This document shows positions 7,844-16,496 of a stretch of 37,266 nt of DNA, piece by piece (position 1 is the first letter of the stretch; each line of letters begins with the position of its first letter). The position numbers and the translations under genes were made by a program. The notes under the pieces were generated by a model, which was given only the letters and a program-made list of their open reading frames with translations, was not told the DNA's origin and did not search any database. The DNA is from Mycobacterium gastri (GTDB taxonomy: Bacteria > Actinomycetota > Actinomycetes > Mycobacteriales > Mycobacteriaceae): the NCBI RefSeq assembly GCF_002102175.1, contig NZ_LQOX01000123.1:1-37266 (forward strand), read 5' to 3'.

Positions 7844-9001
7844 TCAGGATTTGGCTGGGTCGATCGCCAGCCGGTATCCGCGCTTGACGACGGTCTGGAT
7901 CGCGGACGGCGCGCCCAGCGCCGAACGCAATCTGGTCATTGCGGTCTCGACGGCGTGTGTGTCTGCCCCGCCTCCTGGCAGCAGTGCCAGCAGTTCCCCG
8001 CGCGATACCACGTTCCCGGGGCAGGCCATCAGCCGCCGCAACACTGCCATGGCGGACGGCGGCACGGTGCGGACGTCGCCGTCGACGGACACCGTGGCGC
8101 TGCGCACGCTGATGTGATGTCCTCCAGCGGTGAAATGGCGTGCGTGACGCGGAACCTCGTCACCGATCAACCGCGCCAATGCGCCCAGCCGGTAGCGATC
8201 GGGGTGCACTGCCGGCACGCCCAGGCGGCGCAGTGGCGCCGCCGTGACGGGACCCACGCAGACCGCCGCAACATCATCACGCAGCGACGTGACGAGCTCC
8301 GCGACACAACCGAGCGCCTTGGCGCGCTGCAGCATTGACGCCACCGCCGGCGCGCTGGTGAAGCTGACCGCGTCGACTTCGCCGTGGACAATCATCGCGA
8401 TCAGCTGATCCATCGGCCGGCTGTCCTCGGGCGGTTCCCAGCGATACACGGGCACCTTGATGACGTCCGCGCCAGCCGAAGTCAGTGCATCGCAAATGTC
8501 GACGTCGGGCTCCCACTCCGAGGCCGTGCCGTGCAGCTGCACCGCGATGCGCAAACCCGCCGCACCGTCTTCCAGCAGCCGATCGAGCACCTCGCGGGAG
8601 GCTTCGGATTGCGGACTCCACTGCTCGCACAGCCCGGCCTGGCGAACAGCGCCGCGCGCCTTGGGTCCCCGGGTGAGGATGCGTGTCGACGCGAGCGCGG
8701 CGATCACGTCGTCGGCGACCCCCCAGCCGTGTGCGGCCTCGATCCAGGCGCGGAAGCCGATGCCGGTGGTCACCACCACCACATCTGGCGGGTTCTGCAC
8801 CAGTAACGTTGTGACACCCCGCAATTGGATGTCGTCGACGAGCGGGATGATCCGAATGGCCGGGGCGTGCACCACGGCAGCCCCACGGCGTTGCAACAGC
8901 GTGATGAGCTCGTCAGACCGGCGCGCCGCCGTCACCCCGATGGTGAATCCTGTCAGTGGCTGACTTGGGGGTTCACTTCCGGGCGATTTCAACGATTCCA
9001 T
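7844..9001 (-). CDS. nnaR: HemD-like nitrate/nitrite assimilation regulator NnaR
   Basis: A 385-residue two-domain protein. Residues about 17-270 form a uroporphyrinogen-III synthase (HemD)-like domain. Residues about 295-380 form an OmpR-type winged helix, seen in AVLRRLMACPGNVVSRGELL and TAMTRLRSALGA. This architecture is that of M. tuberculosis Rv0260c and of NnaR, a regulator of nitrate/nitrite assimilation in M. smegmatis and Streptomyces. Its start overlaps the end of nirD by 29 bases, so it is the last gene of the nar-nir run. The HemD fold could sense a siroheme precursor, since NirB needs siroheme; that is inference. It is unlikely to be the housekeeping HemD because of the DNA-binding domain. 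Confidence 0.88.
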   Translation of the reverse strand: MESLKSPGSEPPSQPLTGFTIGVTAARRSDELITLLQRRGAAVVHAPAIRIIPLVDDIQLRGVTTLLVQNPPDVVVVTTGIGFRAWIEAAHGWGVADDVIAALASTRILTRGPKARGAVRQAGLCEQWSPQSEASREVLDRLLEDGAAGLRIAVQLHGTASEWEPDVDICDALTSAGADVIKVPVYRWEPPEDSRPMDQLIAMIVHGEVDAVSFTSAPAVASMLQRAKALGCVAELVTSLRDDVAAVCVGPVTAAPLRRLGVPAVHPDRYRLGALARLIGDEVPRHARHFTAGGHHISVRSATVSVDGDVRTVPPSAMAVLRRLMACPGNVVSRGELLALLPGGGADTHAVETAMTRLRSALGAPSAIQTVVKRGYRLAIDPAKS

Positions 9002-9344
9002 CGGTCACCCGCACGTCGTAGACCCTCAGCGAGCGAGATTCGTCATCGAGGCAGCGTCCATCGTTAACGGAGAACACCTGTTTCAGCAGCGGCGACGCGA
9101 CGGTGGGTTCGCCGTGACGGTCGCCGATGATGCCGCGCGACATCACCGCCGCCCCGGCAAACGGATCGAGGTTGCTGACCGCGGCCAGTGTCCCGTCTGA
9201 CAGCAAAAACAGCGCTACCTGCTCAGCTCCGGGCAGCAGCACAGCAACCCCACGTCCGGCCAGCAACGAGTCCAGCGGGCACGCCTTTGTCCAGACGCGG
9301 GCATCCGCTCCGATGACGCGCGGCCGTTCAATGAGTACGGTCAT
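8973..9344 (-). CDS. nirD: Nitrite reductase small subunit NirD
   Basis: A 123-residue Rieske-like fold protein of the NirD family, with EQVALFLLSDGTLAAVSNLD and the C-terminal KQVFSVNDGRCLDDESRSL. As is usual for NirD, the Cys/His cluster ligands of true Rieske proteins are absent. It pairs with NirB in the cytoplasm to reduce nitrite to ammonium with NAD(P)H. It starts 63 bases after nirB and overlaps nnaR by 29 bases. Confidence 0.93.
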   Translation of the reverse strand: MTVLIERPRVIGADARVWTKACPLDSLLAGRGVAVLLPGAEQVALFLLSDGTLAAVSNLDPFAGAAVMSRGIIGDRHGEPTVASPLLKQVFSVNDGRCLDDESRSLRVYDVRVTDGIVEIARK

Positions 9345-9407
9345 CGCTTGCTCCTCCCGTCGGTATTAATTGCATGTTGGGCATGTTTCCTGGTCATTAA
9401 GCGCCCA

Positions 9408-11936
9408 TTAAATGCCGGCTTTCGGTGTGTCACCGATCCGTGGTGTGCCCAGTAGCACCGGCACCTTCCGCGGCCCGCTGTCGTCGAATACCACGGTCGG
9501 GTCGGGCTGGTCGGGAGCGTTGACAAACGACACGAACCGCGCAAGCTTCGTCTGGTCGGCCAGCACACCCGCCCACTCGTCGGAGTAGCCGGCGACGTGC
9601 CGCGCCATCGCTGCCTCCAGGTCCTCGGCGATGCCCAGCGAGTCCTCGCAGACCACCGCGCGGATGTGGTCGATGCCACCGTCGATGGTTTCCTGCCAGA
9701 TCGCGGTGCGCTGCAACCGGTCAGCTGTGCGGATGTAGAACATCAGGTAGCGGTCGATGTAGCGCACCAGGGTCTCGTCGTCGAGGTCGCCGGCAAGCAG
9801 CTCAGCATGTTTGGGGGTGGCGCCACCGTTACCGCCGACGTAGAGATTCCATCCCTTCTCGGTGGCGATGACGCCGACATCCTTGCTGCGCGCCTCCGCG
9901 CATTCCCGCTGACAACCCGAGACACCCATCTTGATCTTGTGCGGCGAGCGCAGCCCGCGGTAGCGCAGCTCCAACTCGACCGCCATGCCCACCGAGTCCT
10001 GCACACCGTAGCGGCACCACGTCGACCCGACGCAGCTCTTCACGGTACGCACCGCCTTGCCGTAGGCGTGCCCTGATTCCATCCCGGCGCCGACCAGCCG
10101 CTGCCAGATCGCCGGTAGCTGTTCGACACGCGCGCCGAACATGTCGATACGCTGTCCTCCGGTGATCTTGGTGTAGAGCCCGAAGTCGCGGGCGACCTCG
10201 GCGATGGCGATCAGCTTCTCCGGGGTGATTTCGCCACCAGGCAGTCGCGGCACCACCGAGTAGGTGCCATTGCGCTGCAGATTGGCCAGGAAGTGGTCGT
10301 TGGTGTCCTGCAGCGCCGCGGATTCGCCGTCGAGGATGTGATCGGACGACGTGGACGCAAGGATCGATGCGACGGCCGGTTTGCATATGTCGCAACCGGT
10401 TCCGGTGCCGTGCTTGGCTATCAGGCCGGAAAATGTGCGCATGCCGGTGGCTTGGACGATTTCGAACAGTTCAGCCCGTGACTGGGCGAAGTGTTCACAC
10501 AGGGCCTTGGATTGCTCGACGCCCTGGGCCGTCAACAGCCTCTTGAGCATCGGAACGCAACTGCCGCAGGATGTTCCGGCCTTGGTCGCACCCTTGATCG
10601 CGGGCACGTCGCACGCGCCGTCGACAATCGCCGCGTGGATGGTGCCCTTGCTGACACCGTTGCACGAGCAGATCTGCGCGTCGTCGGGCAAGGTGCGGAT
10701 GCCCATCTCGGCGGCGGCTGGCGCGATCAGCGACGCCGGGTCGGCCGGCAACGGGCGGCCGACCAGGGGACGCAGCGTCCCGTAGGCAGTCGCGTCGCCG
10801 ACCAGAATTCCGCCCAGCAACGTCGAGGCATCATCGGAGACAACGAGTTTGGCGTAGGTGCCCTTGACGGCGTCGTTCAGCACGACCTCGAGGGCTCCCT
10901 CGCTGCTGGCGTGCGCATCGCCGAAGCTGGCCACATCGACGCCGAGCAACTTGAGTTTGGTCGACAAGTCGGCGCCGGGGAACTCGGCGTTGCCGCCGAG
11001 CAGCCGGTCTGCGACCACCTCGGCGGTGGCGTTGCCGGGCGCGACCAGCCCGTAGCAGCGTCCCTCGATGGCCGCCACCTCGCCGACTGCGTAGATGGCT
11101 GGATCGCTTGTCCGGCAGGCGATGTCGGTAAGCACCCCACCACGTTCGGCGATCTTCAGACCGCAGCTGCGGGCCAGTTCGTCACGTGGTCGTACACCGG
11201 CGGAGAACACCAGCACCGCGGCGTCGACGGTCTCGCCGTCGGACAACGTGACTCGCAGCCCGCTGCCATGATTTTCGATCGCTTCGATCGCAACCGTGGA
11301 CACCCCGGTGTGCACGGTCAAACCCAGCGCGGAGACGAGGTTGCGCAGCACCGCGCCGCCGCCCTCATCGACTTGAAGCGGCATCAGCCGCGGCGCGAGC
11401 TCGACGATATGCGGGCTCAAATCCAATAGCCGCAACGCATTTGCGGCCTCAAGTCCCAACAGCCCCCCGCCGACCACGATACCGGCGGCCCCGGGCGCGG
11501 CAGCCCCGACCGCCGCGCGGATCGCGTCTAGGTCATCGAGCGTGCGGTAGACGAAACAACGATCCAGATCATGGCCCGGGATCGGCGGAACGAACGGGTA
11601 CGAGCCCGTAGCCAGCACCAGCGCGTCGTATCCGATCTTCGCCCCTGCGGAAGTGGTGACGGCGCGCGCGTCGCGGTCGATAGCGGTGACCCGCTCACCC
11701 ACCCGCAACCGCACTAAAGCATCACCCGCGTAGTCGTTTCCGGCCAGCGCGAGTGCACCGCGATCCCAGTTGCCGACGTAGGATGACAACGCGACCCGAT
11801 CATAGGCAGGCGTCTGTTCCTCGCATAGCACGGTGACGTTCCACCTGCCGTCGCGGTCGCGATCGCGCAGCGCCTCAACGAATCGGTGGCCCACCATCCC
11901 ATGGCCCACAACAACAACCGACTTCGGCGCGGGCAT
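9408..11936 (-). CDS. nirB: Nitrite reductase [NAD(P)H] large subunit NirB
   Basis: An 842-residue assimilatory-type, siroheme-dependent nitrite reductase. The N-terminal FAD/NAD domains contain VVVVGHGMVGHRF and GIVVGGGLLGLEAANAL. BFD-like [2Fe-2S] segments follow: CSCNGVSKG with GTSCGSC (about 422-460), and a second with CDICKP. The siroheme/4Fe-4S cysteines are CVGSTWC (about 635) and CQREC (about 674). The product converts nitrite to ammonium. ATG 11936 (MPAPKSVVVVG) is chosen because it makes a TGATG overlap with the narK stop; the frame happens to stay open further upstream inside narK. M. tuberculosis NirB is of similar length (about 853). Confidence 0.96.
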   Translation of the reverse strand: MPAPKSVVVVGHGMVGHRFVEALRDRDRDGRWNVTVLCEEQTPAYDRVALSSYVGNWDRGALALAGNDYAGDALVRLRVGERVTAIDRDARAVTTSAGAKIGYDALVLATGSYPFVPPIPGHDLDRCFVYRTLDDLDAIRAAVGAAAPGAAGIVVGGGLLGLEAANALRLLDLSPHIVELAPRLMPLQVDEGGGAVLRNLVSALGLTVHTGVSTVAIEAIENHGSGLRVTLSDGETVDAAVLVFSAGVRPRDELARSCGLKIAERGGVLTDIACRTSDPAIYAVGEVAAIEGRCYGLVAPGNATAEVVADRLLGGNAEFPGADLSTKLKLLGVDVASFGDAHASSEGALEVVLNDAVKGTYAKLVVSDDASTLLGGILVGDATAYGTLRPLVGRPLPADPASLIAPAAAEMGIRTLPDDAQICSCNGVSKGTIHAAIVDGACDVPAIKGATKAGTSCGSCVPMLKRLLTAQGVEQSKALCEHFAQSRAELFEIVQATGMRTFSGLIAKHGTGTGCDICKPAVASILASTSSDHILDGESAALQDTNDHFLANLQRNGTYSVVPRLPGGEITPEKLIAIAEVARDFGLYTKITGGQRIDMFGARVEQLPAIWQRLVGAGMESGHAYGKAVRTVKSCVGSTWCRYGVQDSVGMAVELELRYRGLRSPHKIKMGVSGCQRECAEARSKDVGVIATEKGWNLYVGGNGGATPKHAELLAGDLDDETLVRYIDRYLMFYIRTADRLQRTAIWQETIDGGIDHIRAVVCEDSLGIAEDLEAAMARHVAGYSDEWAGVLADQTKLARFVSFVNAPDQPDPTVVFDDSGPRKVPVLLGTPRIGDTPKAGI

Positions 11937-13372
11937 CACGCCGGTGCCACCGCCTGGACCGCGGTCTTCGGGGCGGCCGCCGTGCTGGGCGTGCGTACGT
12001 AGGCGAACCAGGTGATCGCCGCGCATAACACGTAGAAGCCCAGGAAGACCCAGAACGCCGTCGTCGCCGACTTCGAGGACGACAGGTACGACGCCCGCAG
12101 GACGACATTGATGCCGACGCCGCCGAGCGCCCCGATAGCCCCGGCGATCCCGATCAGCGCACCAGACATCCGACGCGACCAGTCCACCTTCTCGGCCTGG
12201 CTGAAACCGTCTATGCTCTGCGCCTTGGCGTCGAAGATCGACGGGATCATCTTGTATACCGATCCGTTGCCGATTCCCGACAGGACGAACAGCGCGACGA
12301 ACCCCACTACGTTGGCGGTCAGAATGCCGCCCGATAGCCCGCGCTGCATGGCATCGCCCATCTCGCCGAACACCACAAGCCAGCCGGCCGCGGCGATCAT
12401 CGCGGCGAAGGTGTACAGCGTGACCCTGCTGCCACCGATGCGGTCGGACAGCCAGCCGCCGGGTGGCCGCGCGATCGAGCCCAGCAGTGGCCCGATGAAC
12501 GCGATCTGCGCGGCGTGCAGCGCCGCCTGGCCCGTCATCGCCGGGGTCGCGCTGCCACCATGAGTCGCGTTGGCCAAGAACGTGATTTGCAGTACCTGGC
12601 CGAATGCGAACGAAAAGCCGATGAACGAGCCGAACGTCCCGATATAGAGGACCGCGATCAGCCACGAATCGCGGTATCTCATCACGTCGATCATCGAGCG
12701 GCCGTTGGTGCGCTGGTTGGTCAAGTTGTCCATGAACAGCGCGGCGCCCACCGCAGCGATCGACAGGAGCACCAGATACACCGCACAGACCAAATGCGGG
12801 GAACGATTACCGACCGTGGCGATCACCAACAGCCCAACGATCTGGATCAGCGCGACGCCCACGTTGCCGCCACCGGCGTTCAGACCCAGCGCCCAACCCT
12901 TGAGCCGCTGCGGATAGAACGCGTTGATGTTGGTCATCGATGATGCGAAGTTCCCCCCGCCAAGACCGGCGATCGCCGCAACGACCATGAATGTCGTGTA
13001 GGACGTGCCGGGATGAGCCATGAAATATAGCGTCAACGTCGTTGGGATCAACAACACCAGCGCGGAGAACACTGTCCAGTTGCGGCCGCCGAACGTCGCG
13101 GTCGCGAATGTGTAGGGCAGCCGCAGAACCGATCCCACCAGTGTCGGCATCGCAACAAGGAAGAACTTCCCGGCGGCATCGATGTGGTAGACGTTCTGCG
13201 GCATGAACAGGACCATCACCGACCAGATCGACCAGACGGAGAACCCGACGTGCTCGGCGAAGATGGACCAGATCAGGTTGCGGCGCGCGATCCTCGCGCC
13301 GCCGTTGTTCCAGGCGTCGACGTCTTCGGCATCCCAGTCGTCGATGGTGTGTTGGCGCACCTGTAATGGCAT
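11936..13372 (-). CDS. narK: Nitrate/nitrite transporter, NarK family (MFS)
   Basis: A 478-residue major facilitator with about 12 hydrophobic segments. The NarK signature GLGGGNFASSMTNINAFYP, followed by KGWALGLNAGGGNVG, is near residues 145-180, and a second Gly-rich motif GALGGVGINVV lies in the C-terminal half. Such proteins carry nitrate in and/or exchange nitrite. A hydrophilic N-terminus of about 30 residues precedes the first membrane segment. It lies between narI (112 bases away) and nirB (TGATG overlap), so it links nitrate respiration and nitrite reduction. NarK2 and NarK3 of M. tuberculosis are both relatives; the sequence does not clearly separate them, though the neighbouring nnaR suggests the NarK3 type. 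Confidence 0.93.
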   Translation of the reverse strand: MPLQVRQHTIDDWDAEDVDAWNNGGARIARRNLIWSIFAEHVGFSVWSIWSVMVLFMPQNVYHIDAAGKFFLVAMPTLVGSVLRLPYTFATATFGGRNWTVFSALVLLIPTTLTLYFMAHPGTSYTTFMVVAAIAGLGGGNFASSMTNINAFYPQRLKGWALGLNAGGGNVGVALIQIVGLLVIATVGNRSPHLVCAVYLVLLSIAAVGAALFMDNLTNQRTNGRSMIDVMRYRDSWLIAVLYIGTFGSFIGFSFAFGQVLQITFLANATHGGSATPAMTGQAALHAAQIAFIGPLLGSIARPPGGWLSDRIGGSRVTLYTFAAMIAAAGWLVVFGEMGDAMQRGLSGGILTANVVGFVALFVLSGIGNGSVYKMIPSIFDAKAQSIDGFSQAEKVDWSRRMSGALIGIAGAIGALGGVGINVVLRASYLSSSKSATTAFWVFLGFYVLCAAITWFAYVRTPSTAAAPKTAVQAVAPA

Positions 13373-13484
13373 GTCACCAGCGTAGGAAAGTGTTATTGCG
13401 GCAACGCTTCCTGCAATGACCTGCGTGCTACAACCTGCTCACAGGACGGCCGCCGAAGACGGTGAGTTTCGATAGGCAGTCGTC

Positions 13485-14228
13485 TCACACCCATCGGCTA
13501 CGCGCGGGCGGCGCTTCGGGCGCGACCCAGGCTTTTGCATAGCGGTTGCCGGACGCTTTCTGCGGGTCGCGGCTGCGGTAGACGAGGTCTGGACGCATCA
13601 GGTATCCGATCGGCGCACTGAACATATGCACCAGCCGTGTGTAAGGCCAAACACCAAGCAGTGCAAGAACGATCAGCGCATGCACCTGAAACGTCCACGG
13701 CGCTTCCGCCATCAGCTCTACTGCCGGGTGCACCGAAAACAGGCTGCGGAACCACGGGGACACCGTCTCGCGATAGTTGTAGCTGGCGAACACGTTGGTC
13801 AGCGTGTTGAGCATCCCCGTCACCAGCGCGCCCACCAGCAGTAGGTACATCAACTTGTCGCTGCGGCTCGTTGCTTGACGCACTTCGAGGACCGTAATAC
13901 GCCGGTATAGCAAGATTCCGAGTCCCGCCACGACCGCGAACCCGGCCAGCGAGCCCATTGTTACGGCCATCAGGTGATACACCCATTCGGGAACCCCGGC
14001 CGCCGATGTCCAGGATTCGGGGATCATCAGGCCAACGACGTGACCGCCGAACACACCGAGCAGGCCGAAGTGGAACAGCGGGCTGCCCAGCCGCAGCAAC
14101 CGGCGCTCGTAGATCTGCGAAGAGCGTGTGGTCCAGCCGAACTGATCGCTGCGGTAGCGCCAGATATGGCCCAGCACAAATGATGTGAACGCGACATACG
14201 GCGCAGTCATCCAGAGCAGGGCGGTCAT
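13485..14228 (-). CDS. narI: Respiratory nitrate reductase gamma subunit NarI
   Basis: A 247-residue membrane cytochrome b with five hydrophobic segments. The histidines expected to hold the two hemes appear in LFHFGLLGVFGGHVVGL and in FQVHALIVLALLGVWPYTRLVHMFSAP. It takes electrons from menaquinol and passes them to NarH. It begins with a 4-base ATGA overlap with narJ. The Arg/Pro-rich tail (PEAPPARSRWV) is ordinary for mycobacterial NarI. Confidence 0.95.
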   Translation of the reverse strand: MTALLWMTAPYVAFTSFVLGHIWRYRSDQFGWTTRSSQIYERRLLRLGSPLFHFGLLGVFGGHVVGLMIPESWTSAAGVPEWVYHLMAVTMGSLAGFAVVAGLGILLYRRITVLEVRQATSRSDKLMYLLLVGALVTGMLNTLTNVFASYNYRETVSPWFRSLFSVHPAVELMAEAPWTFQVHALIVLALLGVWPYTRLVHMFSAPIGYLMRPDLVYRSRDPQKASGNRYAKAWVAPEAPPARSRWV

Positions 14229-14896
14229 CGGCGGCCTTCCACCGTCAGCGGATCCATTACGAACGGTTCGAGGCCGACGTCCTCGTCCGGCGGCCCATCG
14301 GCGGCCAGCTCAGCGATGCGGCGCCGGTCGGCTGTGCTGATCGGCGGCAGCGTCGCTAGGATTGCAGCCAGGATGTCCGCGTAGCCGGAATCGCTGTCCC
14401 GCAACGACAGTCGCAGCAACTCCAGAACGGGCACATGCTCGGCCAGCAGCCGTTCGCCCCGCAGCGGGTCGACCGTCGCAGCGAACTCGAGCACAAGTGG
14501 CAGATAATCGGGAAGTTCAGCGTCACCCGGCTGCATCCCGGCCTGGCGATAGGCGTGCTTGAACCGCAGCAACGCCATGCCGCGCTTGCGGGTATCGCCG
14601 TATGCGTAGTAGGTCAGGTGTAGGCTCGCCCGCCGACGCATATCGAACGTTTCAACATACCGCGCGGCGAATTGCATCGGATCGGCGGAGCTGAACTCGC
14701 GCAGGAAGTCCAGTAATGGCCCGCCCACCACATCGGGCAATTCGATTGCGGCAGCAGCCAGTTGATCGGACATCGCGAGGATCTGCGGGCTGGGGTAATC
14801 CAGCAGCAACGCAGCGATGCGCCACAGCAGCCGCACGTCACGGTCCGACAGCGCAGCGCTGCGTTCCAGGCGCCGAGTCAGCGTCGGCATCTTCAT
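14225..14896 (-). CDS. narJ: Nitrate reductase assembly chaperone NarJ
   Basis: A 223-residue cytoplasmic chaperone of the NarJ/TorD type, needed to insert the molybdenum cofactor into NarG. Recognisable segments are RIAALLLDYPSP near the N-terminus, FDMRRRASLHLTYYAYGDTRKRG in the middle, and DYLPLVLEFAATVD. ATG 14896 (MKMPTLTRRL) gives an ATGA overlap with narH; the longer open frame upstream lies inside narH. It also overlaps narI by 4 bases. Confidence 0.94.
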   Translation of the reverse strand: MKMPTLTRRLERSAALSDRDVRLLWRIAALLLDYPSPQILAMSDQLAAAAIELPDVVGGPLLDFLREFSSADPMQFAARYVETFDMRRRASLHLTYYAYGDTRKRGMALLRFKHAYRQAGMQPGDAELPDYLPLVLEFAATVDPLRGERLLAEHVPVLELLRLSLRDSDSGYADILAAILATLPPISTADRRRIAELAADGPPDEDVGLEPFVMDPLTVEGRR

Positions 14897-16494
14897 TTTG
14901 TCGGCACCAGCCCGTCGGTGCTCTTGCCGTCCCAATTGAGCAGGTTGACCGTTCGCGGCCTGGCGCCGTTGCCGTTGCCATTGCCGTTGGTGTCGGTGAG
15001 ATGGAACTTATCGGCCATCGCATCGAACGCCGTCATCCCCGGGCCGCCGTCATTGTCGAGGCTGCATCCGGTGGCCAGCGCGTCGAGGCGGTGCGCGTCC
15101 GACCCTGCGCCGCTAGGGATCACGTAGCGGTCGGCATACTTGGCAATCGCCAGCAGCCGGTACATCGATTCGATCTCTTCGCCACTCAGCCGGACCGACT
15201 CCGGGATCGTCTCGTCGAACTCCTCGCCCAGGTTCGCCGCACGCATGTACGAGCGCATCGCCGCAAGCCGCTGCAGCGAAAGGCGAACCGGCCCAACTTC
15301 GCCGGCGGTGAACAGCTCCGCCAGATACTCGATCGGGACGCGAAGAGCATCGATAGCGCCGAACAAATTGTTCTTGTTCTCGCCGTCGTGGCCGGTGTTG
15401 GCCAGGATGTCGACGACCGGAGACAGCGGCGGGATGTACCAGACCATTGGCATGGTGCGGTACTCCGGGTGCAGTGGCAGCGCCAACTGATAGTCGACGA
15501 TGAGCCGGTATACCGGCGAATTCTGTGCCGCCTCAATCCATTCGCTGGAGATCCCGGCGCGCTCGGCTTCCGCGACCACCCGCGGATCGTGCGGGTTGAG
15601 GAAGACCCCGAGCTGCGCCGGATACAGGTCCTTCTCGTCTTGCACCGATGCCGCCGCCGCGACCGCATCGGCGTCGTAGAGCAGCACCCCGATGTAGCGC
15701 AGCCGCCCGACGCAGGTCTCCGAGCATACGGTCGGAATGCCCACCTCGACGCGGGGGTAGCAGAACGTGCACTTCTCGGCCTTGCCGGTCTTGTGGTTGA
15801 AGTAGATCTTCTTGTACGGACAGGCGGTGACGCATTGGCGCCAGCCGCGGCAGCGGTCCTGATCGACCAGCACGATGCCGTCCTCGCTGCGCTTGTAGAT
15901 CGCGCCGGACGGGCACGCCGCGGCGCATGCGGGGTTGAGGCAGTGCTCGCAAATGCGGGGCAGGTAAAACATGAATGTCTGCTCGAATTCGAGCTTGACT
16001 CTGTCGGACACCTTGGTCAGCAACGGATCCCGGCCAACCTGCTCGGGCCCGCCGCCTAGGTCATCGTCCCAGTTCGCGCCCCAGGTCACCTTGGTGTCCT
16101 GGCCGGTGATCAGCGACTTAGGGCGGGCCACCGGCGTGGTGTCCATGGCCGGTGCGGACAGCAAGTTCTCGTAGTCATAGGTCCACGGGTCGTAGTAGTC
16201 CGACACCGTGGGTAGGTCCGGGTTGGCGAAGATGTTGAGCAGCCTGCGCAGCTTCGATCCCGACCTGAGCGTCAACTTCCCGCGCTTGTTGAGCGTCCAG
16301 CCGCCCTTCCACTTTTCCTGGTCTTGGTAGCCGCGCGGATACCCCTGTCCAGGACGGGTTTCCACGTTGTTGAACCAGGCGTACTCCATACCGCCACGGT
16401 TGGTCCAGGCTTGCTTGCAGGTGACGCTGCAGGTGTGGCAGCCAATACACTTGTCGAGGTTCATCACCATCGCGAGTTGAGCCATGACTCTCAT
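14893..16494 (-). CDS. narH: Respiratory nitrate reductase beta subunit NarH
   Basis: A 533-residue iron-sulfur subunit. Cysteine groups are CIGCHTCSVTC (from residue 16), CEHCLNPACAAACP, CRGWRQCVTACP and CTFC...CSETCVG. The third group has a Trp in place of one Cys, as in other NarH proteins, where it holds a [3Fe-4S] cluster. It moves electrons from NarI to NarG on the inner face of the membrane. It starts two bases after the narG stop. An Asn/Gly repeat (NGNGNGNGA) lies near the C-terminus. Confidence 0.97.
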   Translation of the reverse strand: MRVMAQLAMVMNLDKCIGCHTCSVTCKQAWTNRGGMEYAWFNNVETRPGQGYPRGYQDQEKWKGGWTLNKRGKLTLRSGSKLRRLLNIFANPDLPTVSDYYDPWTYDYENLLSAPAMDTTPVARPKSLITGQDTKVTWGANWDDDLGGGPEQVGRDPLLTKVSDRVKLEFEQTFMFYLPRICEHCLNPACAAACPSGAIYKRSEDGIVLVDQDRCRGWRQCVTACPYKKIYFNHKTGKAEKCTFCYPRVEVGIPTVCSETCVGRLRYIGVLLYDADAVAAAASVQDEKDLYPAQLGVFLNPHDPRVVAEAERAGISSEWIEAAQNSPVYRLIVDYQLALPLHPEYRTMPMVWYIPPLSPVVDILANTGHDGENKNNLFGAIDALRVPIEYLAELFTAGEVGPVRLSLQRLAAMRSYMRAANLGEEFDETIPESVRLSGEEIESMYRLLAIAKYADRYVIPSGAGSDAHRLDALATGCSLDNDGGPGMTAFDAMADKFHLTDTNGNGNGNGARPRTVNLLNWDGKSTDGLVPTK

Positions 16495-16496
16495 GG

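Noticed and set aside
11937..12665. Upstream extension of the nirB frame into narK
   Set aside because: The frame is open by chance. The NirB family start MPAPKSVVVVG at 11936 and the TGATG overlap with narK fix the real start.
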